From Diphasiastrum complanatum (lineage: Eukaryota; Streptophyta; Lycopodiopsida; Lycopodiales; Lycopodiaceae), in assembly GCA_029204225.1 (NCBI GenBank), contig CM055093.1, forward strand, positions 7,079,315 through 7,143,314: a stretch of DNA of 64,000 nt, in the 5' to 3' direction. Of this stretch, positions 14,941-25,512 are shown one piece after another. Position 1 is the first letter of the stretch, and every line of letters begins with the position of its first letter. A program made the translations under genes and the position numbers. The notes under the pieces are model-generated. The model was not told the origin of the DNA, did not search any database, and was given only the letters and a program-made list of their open reading frames with translations.

Positions 14941-17900
14941 CTAATGTGGATCAAGCATCGATCTTGAGATAAGACCAAGATTAGATCTATGCTTTGAGAA
15001 GGCACTTTTGCAAAGTGGCTTTGTGAGAAGATCAGCAATACTTGAAGATGTGTTGACATGTTCCAAGTTGATTTCAACTCCAATGAGCTTTTCCCTTACA
15101 AAATGGTGTGCCACTTCTATATGATTGCTTCTTGCATGAAAAATAGGATTGTTTGCAAGAGCTTGGGCCGATATGTTGTCTCACTTGATCAAGGGAAGAT
15201 CATCTTCTTTGATGCACTTTAGCTCCATGATTAACCTCTTGATCCAAAGCACCTCTTTAGTTGTTGTAGTGAGTGCTTTGTACTCGGCCTCACAAGAAGA
15301 TATGGATATTGTATCTTGCTTCTTTGAAAGCCAAGACACAAGATTGCCTCCAAGAAAGATAGTATATGCATTGGTGGACTTTTGATCCATTTTATCACTT
15401 GCAAAATCAGAATCCGAATAGCCAACAATGGTTAGATCTTCATTCTTGTACAATAAACCATAATCTTGAGTAGAAGATACATATCTTAGAACTCTCTTGG
15501 CCATCTTCCAATGTTGGATCTGAGGATCTTGCATAAATGGACTTAATTTGTGCACACAATAGCTCAAATCGGGTCTAGTGATGGTAAGCCAAATTAAAGG
15601 GCCTATAAGACTCCAATAAAGTGTGATGTCCTCGAAGGATCTTTCATCACCTTTAATAGGACCTTTTACATGTTGCTCCATGGGAGTATCTATGCCTTTT
15701 ACAGTTTTGCATATTGAATTTTCTCAAAATAGAAAAGACATATCTAGATTGACAAATAAAAGCATACTCCTCATGAAAATCAATCTCAAGGCCTAAAATG
15801 TAATGGATCTCTCCTAGATCTTGCATTTTAAATTCTCTTCCTAATGCATCTTTAGTTTCTTGAACTAGCATCCGAAACAACTTCCACTAAGAATAATGTC
15901 ATCTACATAGATTAGAAGAATGACAATATTACTACCATCAAACTTTAAGTACATAGAAGGATCATAGTCACTAAGCACAAATCCTAATGAAAGTAGAAAG
16001 TTGTTGAGTCTTGAATACCATGATCTAGGTGCTTGCTTCAAGCCATAAAGACTTCTAAATAGCAAACACACATTAGATTTATCCTTGATGAATCATTGAG
16101 GTTGTTCCATGTATATCTCCTCCTCAAGATAGCCATTCAAAAAAGCGTTGGAGACATCAAGTTGATACAATTTCCACTTAAAAAATAAGGCAAGAGAGAT
16201 TATGATTCTTATTGTCACCATCTTTGCTACAGGAGCAAAGGTTTCTTCATAGTCAAGGCCATATATTTGTGCAAAGCCTTTAGCACATAATCTTGCCTTG
16301 TACTTGTTGATGGAGGCATCATGATTGTACTTGATCTTGAACACCCACTTGCATCCAGTGATGTGCATGGTAGGTGGTGGATCCACTAGCTCCCATGTGT
16401 GGTTGGTGATCAAGGCATCATATTCAATCTTCATGGCCTCATACCACTCCTTGGTATTGAGGGCTTCTTGGACATCTTTGGGCTCCTCATGAGAAACAAA
16501 ATAAGCATAAGTGGAATCAAGATCCACTTGTTTTCCTTTGTCATCATAAGTGAGCCTCTTAGGCTCGGATGTCTCCCTCATGGATCTTCTAGGAGTGAAA
16601 ATCCGAGGACTTCCATCTTCAAATCTCGACTCCTCCATATGTTGATTGTCTTCAATAACAAAAGGTGATAGATTTTGAGGTTGCTTGATCTCGGCCCCTC
16701 CTAGATTGGACTTTTCTTCTTCATGCAGAACTACATCTCTACTTTCAATTACTTTAAAAGTAGAGAGCATGTAGATTCGATAGGCTTTCTTGTTGGATAA
16801 ATATCCAATGATTACTCCTTTGCTTGCAAGGATCATCCTTCTTTCTCGTTTCCAAGGGAATATGGACAAAGCATATGCATCCAAATACTCTAAGGTGATC
16901 AACCTTAGGTTTCTTCAAATAAAGTGCTTCGTATGGTGACTTTCCTCCAAGTGCAACATGAGGGAGTCAATTGCAAAGATAGTTTGAACAATTGATGGCC
17001 TCACCCCAAAAGTCTTTTGGCAAGGATGCCTCAATTCTAATGGTTTTGGCACATTCACACAAGGTTCTATTCTTTCTTTCAGCCACCCCATTTTGAGATG
17101 GTGTATATGCACAAGCAAACTCCCTTTTAATGTCTTCAAGCTCACAATAATCATGAAATTTATTGGAAGTGTACTCACCACCTCCACTTCTAAGAATCTT
17201 GATTTTGTATGAAAATTGCTTTTCAACTAGAGCTTTGAACTTTAGGAAATAGTCAAATACCATAGACTTTGAACTAGAGGATATAACCAAGTAAATCTTG
17301 TGAAATCATCAATGAAAGTTACAAAGCAAGTAGCGCCACCCTTGCTCTTTGAAGATGAGAAGTGCACATCCGAGTGTATGAGCTCCAATGGATGTGTAGT
17401 CTTAATAGATGACTTTGAAAAAGGCTTCTTATGAGATTTAGATATGGCACAAGCCTCACATCGCTTGAAATTTTTGGAGATAAGATTAGGCAAGCCAATA
17501 GCTTTGGCTTTCTTGACCATGGATGCCCCAACCTTCTATGCCATAGTTCCTCCAAAGAAATATGAGAAGCAAAAGCACCATCACAAGAGTTAGCATACTC
17601 TTTGGGATCAAGCTTGTAGATTCCACCATATCTAGACCGAAATGCAAGGATCTCATCATGCTTCTTGATTGTACACATTGAAATTCACATCTAGTCCACT
17701 ACCAAGCAATTGCCCAACACTCATAAGATTTTTTGTTAACTTAGGAGCAAAAAGTACTTTAGACAGAGAAAGAACTTTTGATGATGAAACATTTAAGGGA
17801 ATAGTCCCTATGCCTTCAATAGCACACTCATGATCATTTGCCATGTAGATGGACTTCTTGGCTCTTTCATAAGGTGCCATGGATGAAAAAGAATGCTTGG

Positions 17901-18886
17901 AGCTACACATGTGTGAGGAAGCTCCACTATCGATATACCACAAACCATCCTTCTTGAAAGGTGATGAAGAAAATCTCGAGACCATAAGAGATCTCTCTCC
18001 ATCACTTGCATGAGCATCTTCCTTCTCTTCATTGGAAATGTTGGCTTGCTTGAATTGACTCTTCTTCTTGAAACAATTGGTGGCATAATGCCCCTTCTTG
18101 CCACAAAAGAAACACTTGATGTTTTTCTTCTTCTTCTTGGATGTGAAAGCTTGAGAGGACTCATCCTCTTCTCCTTTATCCTTGGAAATAAGATTGTTCT
18201 TGCTTGAAGATGGTCGGTGTTGATTGTTACTTCTTGACTTGTGCTTGTCTTTGGTAAAGAGGGCTTTACCATCAATGTTGAGAGACAGTCTTTCCATTTT
18301 CAAGAGTTTATACTCTTGTCTTGATTCTTCAGAAATGAGCACACTTTGGAATGCGTCCAAACTTGGTAGCTCCTCCTTAATGGCATAACTCTGAACAAGG
18401 TTGTCATAATCCTCCTTTAACCCATTACGTAATGACTTGAACAAGTTCATTTTGGTTGATGGAGTCTCCTATGCATGACAATTCTCTATGGAGGTCTTTA
18501 ACTCTCATTACATAAGTTGAAGCACTTTCATCACTTCTCTGTACACTTTGAAAAATTTGGTTTCTTAGTGTTAGAAGTCTAGAAGTATTCTTTGCCTCAT
18601 AGATGGAATTGAGAGTATCTCAAGCATCTTTGGCATTAGTACAAGTACCAATTTCTCTTAAGATGTCATTTGAGGCATTCATTTTAATATAATGTAGAGC
18701 CATCCTAGCTCTCTTTTTGTACTTTGGAATCTCTTGAGGAATTTGTGGTTCTTCTTCAATACCAAGTACAATATCCATCACATCTTGTAGAATTAAGACA
18801 GATTCCATCCTAACCTTCCAAATTGAGTAACTGGAGGTTGACAATCTTTCACTTGCTTCTAATAGAAAGGCACCCATTGAAGCCAT
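14941..18886 (-). pseudogene. gag-pol: copia gag-pol polyprotein of element C
   Basis: The start at 18886 reads MASMGAFLLEASERL, typical of a copia gag. A TGA where a Trp codon is expected follows at about 18620. Then in several frames: CCHC knuckle CFFCGKKGHYATNC (18073-18114), protease WYIDSGASSHM (17908-17940), integrase zinc region, integrase core with IHSDVHF, reverse transcriptase (YEETFAPVAKM; YVDD at 15898-15909), and RNase H (DSDFASD, SSCEAEYKAL) ending at TAG 14941. The second integrase Asp is missing: where relatives read RSD or RCD before GGGEY, this copy has RSGGGEY (17179-17193). With at least six frame breaks it is inactive. Confidence 0.9.
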
Positions 18887-19630
18887 AAAGAATGTTGGAA
18901 ATCAAAAAAGGTGGATGAAAAAATTGCTTATCTTCTCACTATAGGAACCAATCAAGGGCAAAAAACCAAATCCTATGTAAGACTAAGCAAAAAACTGTGA
19001 GATAGGTCTCACTGGTTTTGACAATCTCTCTAAAACAAGATTTGAATCATCAAAAAAGATGAAGTATGACAAAAGTTATGGTTCTCTGAATTTCACATGT
19101 GTGAAATACTCCAAAAATGTCAAATTGACTCAAATACAATCTATTTGTATGAAACAAATTGCCTAGATCCTCTAAATTTTGTCTAAATCACATATAGATG
19201 AGATTGGTCAACTTCTGGGTGATTTTTTTGATCATTCAAGCAATAAATGACATGTACTCAAGATTTGCCATAGGTCTAGGTGCCCTACCTACACCTATTC
19301 AAAAGCTTATAACTTTTGATTGACTTATCCAACTGTCATGATTCAAATTGCATCAAATTCTAGCATTTCTAGCTTTTTAGTGGGCCAAATTGCATGAAAT
19401 TTGGATCTAAGGTTAGAGAGAACCACCAAACTGAAAATGGGCAGATTTCACATGTGCCTGCACTTGTAATTCCGTACAGTACCTGATCTGAATCATTCAA
19501 AGTGGTTTGAAGCTCTAAATCACCAAAAAAACTGCAAACTAGCTAGGAAGTAGAATCTAGACAATTTCTAGCTTGAAATCTGATCAAATTTGCAAACTTT
19601 TTGATTAGATTTGCTTGTAAATCTTAGGTA

Positions 19631-19643
19631 GGCTCTGATACCA
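19631..19643 (-). other. primer binding site of element C
   Basis: Plus-strand ggctctgatacca is the complement of TGGTATCAGAGCC, the initiator-methionine-tRNA primer site, directly inside the 5' LTR. Confidence 0.92.
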
Positions 19644-20256
19644 TGAAAAATTCACACGTGTGGGATGCCCTACACATGTACTTTTGATCTCCTAAGCCCA
19701 ATAATACCATAAAGATCAAACTAGCATTGATTGACAATAGGAACACTGATCATACAAGAAATATTATTGTGTTGCAAGCAAGATCTATCAACAAAATATG
19801 AAACTAAGTACAATAAATGCCTCAACTCGACTAGAGAGAGAATATGAATGTACAAACTCGAGTAGAGAGAGAGGGCACAAAGAGCTTAGTCTCCAAATTT
19901 GCATTACACGCAAAAATCATCAACTTCTCAATGAGAGTACATCACATATATATACATCCATGGACTCTCCTCCTACTTTGAGTTGAATTGGAGTTATGAA
20001 TCCACCTCTCAAGCTATCTAGACTTATTCAAGCCACCTCAATATGCCTAATTGTGCCACCTAGTAATTTCATGCATTAAATGTGGCATGCAAAGTACAAA
20101 TGGCAATTCCTATGGTAGCTCGAGTTTCTACTTCTACTTACCTTGAATATTTCATCCTAAGATGAGTCTTTACTAAGCCAAAAGAGCTCAATTCATCTTT
20201 GGCATTTTTAGGACCCCTACTTACAACATTAGATAGATTTTTCCAATATTTCAACA
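19644..20256 (-). repeat. 5' LTR of element C
   Basis: About 613 bp, plus-strand TGAAAAATTC to TTTCAACA. CACACGTGTG is at 19653-19662. It differs from its partner by scattered substitutions, small indels and in the first bases (TGAAAAATTC against TGTTGAATTC), so the insertion is not young. Confidence 0.88.
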
Positions 20257-20289
20257 TATATTTTCATTTTCAAAAGCATTAGACTGTTT

Positions 20290-20679
20290 CTAAATTGCTT
20301 CAAGTGCCTCCAGCATAACGTCCTCTCTACCTTTTGCTTCTTCCAAGGCTGTATCTTTCTTGATCAGCTCCACTCGTGCTGCTTCAAGCTCTCTGTTTTT
20401 TAACTTCAGCTCAGCCTGGATCTCTTCTAGCTCTTCATTCTTCTAGATTAGGTCTATTTGAATGGAATCATATTTTGATCTGAGCTTTCTCAAGACTTTC
20501 TCTAGGTTGAAAATGGCTGCTTGTGTGTCTGACAACAATGTGCCAAAGGTCTTCATATACAATTCTTCATGGTGCCTTGGCATCACTTTCACTTTCCTAC
20601 TGAATATCAGGATTTTGTTCATCTTCTTTTGTTGGCTCTTATTGGATACCTTCTTGAATCTGATCTTGCTCAACAACAA
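20290..20679 (-). pseudogene. coiled-coil protein fragment, unknown family
   Basis: The minus strand reads a strongly heptad-like segment (NLEKVLRKLRSKYDSIQ, then after one TAG EELEEIQAELKLKNRELEAA) ending in a stop near 20294. The single TAG near 20443 looks like a CAG to TAG change. It may be the C-terminal part of the gene whose N-terminal part is 20950-21339, since the linker between them is acidic and Gln-rich in a shifted frame. Function unknown; coiled coils like this occur in extra genes of plant retrotransposons and in many host proteins. Confidence 0.4.
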
Positions 20680-20949
20680 TCTCTATCTCTTCTTCTTATT
20701 CAGTTTCTTAGCTCATTTCTGCACTGGAAAGCGACTTATATTGAGATGATGGAGAAGACATCCTCACCAAGCTCCCTTGTTGTTGGCTTGATGATGATGC
20801 AATCTGTGGTGGTTGCCTTTGATGCTCTCATTTGTGAATCATCCTCGATTGAAGGGGCTAATTCTGGTAGCACCGGTGCAATTCTGATATCTTCCTACAC
20901 AGTTAGAACATCGACATGCATACATAGAATACCAAACTACAATCCTAGC

Positions 20950-21339
20950 CTAAAAAAATTGATTACTCTTTACTAGTTTACAGAATTTCTTAAAAACAAT
21001 TTGTCTGAAGGCGATGGGTTCTTCATTCAAGGCTCTCAATAGGTATCCCATATTTGTATTGAAAATGGTATACTCTTGCTCCGGTAAGAATATGGAAGCA
21101 AGAGAAAATCGCACGAAGCTCTTGAGATTGGAGTCTCTGATATAAGAAAACTTATATCTCCTTTTCTCTAGATAAGCTTCCTCCTGAAAAGCTCTACTCT
21201 CAGTGATGAAGTCAGGCTTAGTAACAGGCATATTGCCATCCATAGGCAAACCTAAGGCACGACAATAAAATCCTTCTATAATAATAATCTCCTGATTTCG
21301 GACAATGGTGAAAATATGTCTCTCCTCTGTCTCACTCAA
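20950..21339 (-). pseudogene. unknown 129-codon frame, possible transposon-borne gene
   Basis: An ATG-started frame with normal amino-acid composition (begins MSETEERHIFTIVR; contains GLPMDGNMPV and IFLPEQEYTIFN). Its polarity pattern looks like a real globular domain, not random translation. I do not recognise the family. It ends in a run of Phe and a TAG, then a damaged acidic linker and the coiled coil at 20290-20679 follow in the same direction, so the three may be one decayed gene of roughly 350 codons. Confidence 0.4.
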
Positions 21340-21378
21340 AATTCAGATCAGCCACATCTGTAAGAATTATTGATGGAT

Positions 21379-21403
21379 CGAATTGAAGGAGTCCTTCAAT
21401 TCG
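21379..21403. repeat. perfect 25-bp palindrome
   Basis: CGAATTGAAGGA, one G, then TCCTTCAATTCG: two 12-base arms that are exact reverse complements around one base. It lies just upstream of the unknown minus-strand frame at 21339. Confidence 0.85.
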
Positions 21404-21970
21404 TGCTCATATGGCTAATGGCTGTAAAACCGGTAAGACTAGTTTTGGATGCGTTTTGAACACAATCGCCATGACGGTAATAGTGGTAAACTAGCGATGG
21501 CGAAAGAGAGTTTGATCGTAAAAATTCACAAAATCAGAAAGCAAGAGTGATGGAAAAGAGGTGGCAAAAAAACAGAAGTGTTTGAGGGTTTTGGTATATT
21601 GATGATATATCGACGGATTAGACAAATATTTAATGAAAGCATGTCCTTTGTTTTGAAGGTACAGACTCAACAATAAAGTATCTAGTTCTAAAAACCAAAA
21701 ATAAATAAATAAATGCAAAATAAACAAAATACACAAATGCTTTGCTCAGTTCGCAAAAGTTTAGCTTGGCATTTATGAGTATTGAACTGCGAAAATAAAT
21801 AATATACACAATCTATGCAACAATGTATATGGTTGGCAACGAAGATTGTCGTTTTTTTCGTTAAAATATATGAGTGAAAAAATGTATTGGCGAAAAATGT
21901 GAAGGTTGATTGTGTCGAGCTTTTCGCTTTTTCAAAATGGTAAATTGAACAACATAACAACTTCCAAAAA

Positions 21971-23408
21971 TTACATTGAGTTCTTTTTAAGTAACAACAC
22001 ACTATCCAGACCTTCTCCAAGGGGCATCAGTTTTTGTCTTGCCACTGTGACCATTCTTCTCAACCTGCATGTCCATATTATGTCAGTTTATTCATTCAGA
22101 AATATACTTTTAAAATGAATGCACATAATTTGCATGCAAAGTATGAACTTACCATCTATTCTCTACCAAGGGGGCCATTTCTTCCAAAAAGTTTGAGAGT
22201 TTGAGGTCCCCAATAGTGTCATTTTGAGCTCGGTCCTCTTTCAACATTGTGGCCATGATGAGTTCCTTGGCAATGCTCATTTGCACCTTTCTTGGGCCAG
22301 CCGCTTTGTCCAATGCCATGACCTTGTCGACAAGTGATCGTGTTCTTTGAATGCTTGCTCGGTTGGTTCCTGGTTGCATGTAATGTGCATGCTTGCCAAT
22401 GTGAACCATTAGCCTTGAGTAATACACTTCTCTTGGCATCACATAGTAAATAGTGCATGGACATGATCCCACACACACAGCTACCTTCTTGCAGAAGGCA
22501 CACACGATAGTGCCAGCACCATCGGCAAGTAGTCCAACTGGACCCTTTTTCTTCATCGTGCCCCTGAAAAAGGTGGTGTTTTTTTTGGCACCATTCAGAA
22601 AGTATGGACAGGTCACTCTTTGGCATTCCAACATGCCCACACAATAACTCATACGCACGACACCGTCAAATACGATATTGCTAGTGACAGGTTTCGTTCA
22701 AATAAGGCCATTGTATCTTTGTTCCATACCCCGCATTCCATTGTTGGTTTCCTGCGTGGGAGGGAGCTCAAAAACTATGTCTCTATCATAAATCCTAGGA
22801 ATCTCATAAATAACATAGTGGTTCTGGATCCTTTGAAGCAACTTCGTCAAAGTGGAGGAACCTGGTCTTGACAAGATCATCTCAATGGCACTCTTTGCAG
22901 GCTTGGTTGTTTCTGGCCTTACTGTTTCGTCATCAAGTGGTGTCCATTTTCCTGCATTTGATGGTCTATCTTCTGGACTATCGAGACTTATTGTCACGGT
23001 GCTATGCTTACAAAATTCAGGTGATCGTGGGCTAACAATACTTTGACATTCCCGATACTGTCGTTTTCCTATTTCGTCCTCCGATGTGTCGCTGCTATCC
23101 AAATTTATTGTGCCATGCATAGTACTAGAATTTGCTTTCAAATTGACCTCGTAATGTATGGACATGCTTTCATCCAAGAGGAAATGATCCCCCCCTTCGA
23201 TATCTGTGTAACTCTGTAGTGGGATTGAGGTTCTCACATCATCGATGGCAGTCACCACTGCAGATATGCTATGAAAAGAGTGCTCATTTCCCAATCTCAT
23301 CTGCAGTAGTCTTTTGCTCACAATAACTTTTCCCTCGATAAAGGATAGGTTGATGCTAGGGATGGCATCTCCTTTGAATGTTATGCTTGCCTCCATTGCC
23401 ACTGAAAA
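21971..23408 (-). pseudogene. spliced gene with a Cys/His cluster, one premature TGA
   Basis: Main exon about 23408-22153; intron 22152-22065 (88 bp, donor ATG|GTAAGT, acceptor ATGCAG|G); last exon 22064-21971 ending in TAA. The frame is continuous across the splice, and about 455 codons are visible. A good acceptor (tattttcag) just before 23408 implies an earlier exon that I did not find. The first half is acidic and Ser/Thr-rich. The second half has spaced cysteines and histidines (LECQRVTCPYF, VCAFCKK, CPCTIYY, HIGKHAH) like a zinc-binding domain of the WRKY/GCM1/FLYWCH type found in transposases, then GPRKVQMSIAKEL. The only break is TGA near 22698 in an ATT-TGA-ACG context, probably from CGA. 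No DDE domain is seen, so this could be a transposon accessory or host gene. The zinc assignment is by spacing only. Confidence 0.6.
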
Positions 23409-23494
23409 TATAGCAATCAAAGAGAGACCTATAAAATTACAAGGAAAATTGTATATGGAAAAATTGTTTGGTACATTATGTTACATACATATAT

Positions 23495-23885
23495 TCAGTT
23501 TGCAATAACTAAGATACACTTGCAATATCTAGACAAACTACAAAGATGTCAAACGTGGTAGATGAGAAAAAAAAATTGAAGGTCATAATGACTTCAATAT
23601 TTGGCAATATTCAAGTGGATAATAAACATGTGGTGTGTTGTAATGGATACGATATGTTCAGGTCATACTGACTACATTAGTTTGCATTGTTTGGATAAAC
23701 AACAAGCATGACAAACCTGGAAAATGATATAATGACATCAATCCTCTGTAGTATTGAGAAAGACAATAAACTTGTCAAATGCGGCAATGAATATATATAG
23801 CCAGGTTGAAATGACTACAATAGTTTGCAATTTCGTAGATAGACATCAAACATGTCAAATGTGTATAATCATAAAATATATTAAT
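23495..23885. repeat. degenerate tandem repeat, about 66-84 bp units
   Basis: About five diverged units share the pattern 'gtcata-tgacta-ca-tag-ttgcaat' and end in 'aaacatgtcaaatgtgg'. The ends fall near 23560, 23635, 23722, 23788 and 23865. Lies upstream of the minus-strand Cys/His gene. Confidence 0.55.
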
Positions 23886-23984
23886 TATGCAAATATAACA
23901 AGCTACTGATAGGTCTTTTACTTCCAAAAAGACATACCTACGAGCTGATTGCAAACTGATTGCACCAATGATCGATGCAAAAGA

Positions 23985-24195
23985 ACAAGCTCTACACAAA
24001 AAGCTCCCGAATAGGCTCCTCAGTCTTCACCAAAAGCAGGGAACACAGGCTCCACACAAAGTCTTAGAACAGACTTTGCACAATCGTCACCAAAAACTGA
24101 GAACACTGGCTTTACACAAAAAGCTCCAGAACATGCTCCACATAAAAAATCTCTAGAATAGGCTCCACACGCAATGCTCCAAAACAAGCTACACA
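23985..24195. repeat. degenerate tandem repeat built on 'cacaaaaagctccagaac'
   Basis: About five or six units of 30-40 bp vary around 'ctccacacaaaaagctccagaacaggctc'-like wording (broken here by substitutions). The open frame across it (His-Lys-Lys-Leu repeats) is a product of the repeat. It is followed at 24260-24360 by a short stretch of 'gctagtgcta' repeats. Confidence 0.55.
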
Positions 24196-24586
24196 GGGAC
24201 TTTTGGCTTGGAGTTCAAGAATGAAGCATAACACTGATTCAAATTGGACTATCCAACAGACACTTCCTAGTGCTAGCTGTCAGATGCTATTGCTAGTGCC
24301 AAATGCTAATGCTAGTGCTAGTACTAATGTGGAAGGCAATTGCTAGTGTCAGTGTGGAAGACATTTTTTTACTAGCATGACATTGAGTTTTTAAGTTACC
24401 TTTCACCTACATGGGCGTGTTTTTGCCTGCCTTTCACATGACATGTATACTACAAGTGTGCCTTTCGAACCAAAAACCAGCCAGCTGTAACTAGATAAGT
24501 GTAAAGAAAAGAGAGAGTCAGAGATAGAGGACAGCTAGCCAAGTTCCAACAGGAGAGACAGTGACTCAGCCAGGGTGCAGCCATTG

Positions 24587-24587
<1 letters not shown>

Positions 24588-24634
<47 letters not shown>

Positions 24635-24673
24635 ATGCTCCAGATAGCCAGCGTGAGTTACAGCTCGTCATGT

Positions 24674-24708
<35 letters not shown>
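24588..24708. repeat. two GA microsatellite runs
   Basis: GA runs at about 24588-24630 and 24676-24706, inside a purine-rich region (24490-25130) that keeps repeating agagagag, agccagcgag and ttcatgcc. Confidence 0.85.
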
Positions 24709-24800
24709 TACAGAGGCAGCCAGCGAGCACCATTCTAGAGAGAGAGATAGTGAGCCTGTTCATGCCAGAGATAGATAGAGATAGCAAATAGCGATCTTGT

Positions 24801-25245
24801 TCATGCCCTAGACAGCCAACGAGAGAGTTGGAGCTCCTTCATGCCCAGAGAGAGACAGAGCTAGAGAGGCAGCCAACGAGACTTGGAGAGCCAGCGAGCA
24901 CCATCTATTGAGTGTGCAGGGATCCAAAAACACAGAGCTGCATTCACAGGCTGTCAGGTAGTGCAGATGCCGTCCTTTTCTAATTTGAAAAGTTTTTCAG
25001 CGGCCCTTAATTTTTTAATTGCAAATGCAAATTTGCTTGTTCATGCCCCAAACAGCTAGCCAGCGAGAGTGTTGGAGCTCCTTCATGCCCAGAGGGAGAG
25101 AGAGAGAGAGCTAGAGAGGTAGCCAGCGAGATTTGGAAAGCAGCGAGCCAGTCAGCCAACCAGCGAGCACCATCTTTTGAGTGTGCAGGGATCCAGATAC
25201 ATAGAGCTACGTTCACAGGCTGTCAGGTAGAGCATATGTCGTCAT
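24801..25245. repeat. imperfect direct duplication of about 200 bp
   Basis: The stretch from 'cttgttcatgccc' near 24796 to 'tgtcaggtag' near 24962 recurs from about 25036 to 25230 in the same order: ttggagctccttcatgccc, GA run, gccagcgag, caccatct, ttgagtgtgcagggatcca, cacaggctgtcaggtag. The copies differ by small indels. Together with the repeats further left this fills the gap between the two divergent genes. Confidence 0.75.
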
Positions 25246-25512
25246 TTTTTTACAATGGCTAGCGCTCAAGCATGACTATATCACTCTACGTTTCCAGAGT
25301 TTACTGCTTTTCCGAGGTAGCCTGAAATTATTTTTCAAGTTATTGGCTTGCTTCCAGGATCTTACAAGAGTGCAACACATCTATAGTTCTCCTGTAGGAA
25401 ATCAGTGAGCGCTCGCTTATCAGTGACTTCCTTATCAAAGAAGAACCAGTGAATGAGGGCCAGAATGTGAAATTTTAATCATCATTACTTTTGGATTTAT
25501 GTTTTTGCATAG

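Larger units (their letters stand above)
14314..20256 (-). mobile_element. Ty1/copia LTR retrotransposon, element C (decayed)
   Basis: Complete in outline on the minus strand: 5' LTR at 19644-20256, primer site at 19631-19643, gag-pol from 18886 down to 14941, polypurine tract complement ctccacct at 14923-14930, 3' LTR at 14314-14922. Its proteins differ clearly from A, B and F and resemble element G. Flanking bases (ataag left, tatat right) do not form a target duplication, so one end may be altered or flanks rearranged. Confidence 0.92.

Noticed and set aside
14309-20261. Target duplication for element C
   Set aside because: ataag on the left and tatat on the right do not match at any alignment of the LTR ends that I tried.
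22698-22700. Selenocysteine at the TGA of the Cys/His gene
   Set aside because: Land plants lack the selenocysteine machinery, and the codon context fits a CGA to TGA change.
23985-24195. Possible CRISPR-like array
   Set aside because: Units differ in length and sequence with no constant repeat and spacer, and the genome is a plant nucleus. It is a degenerate tandem repeat.
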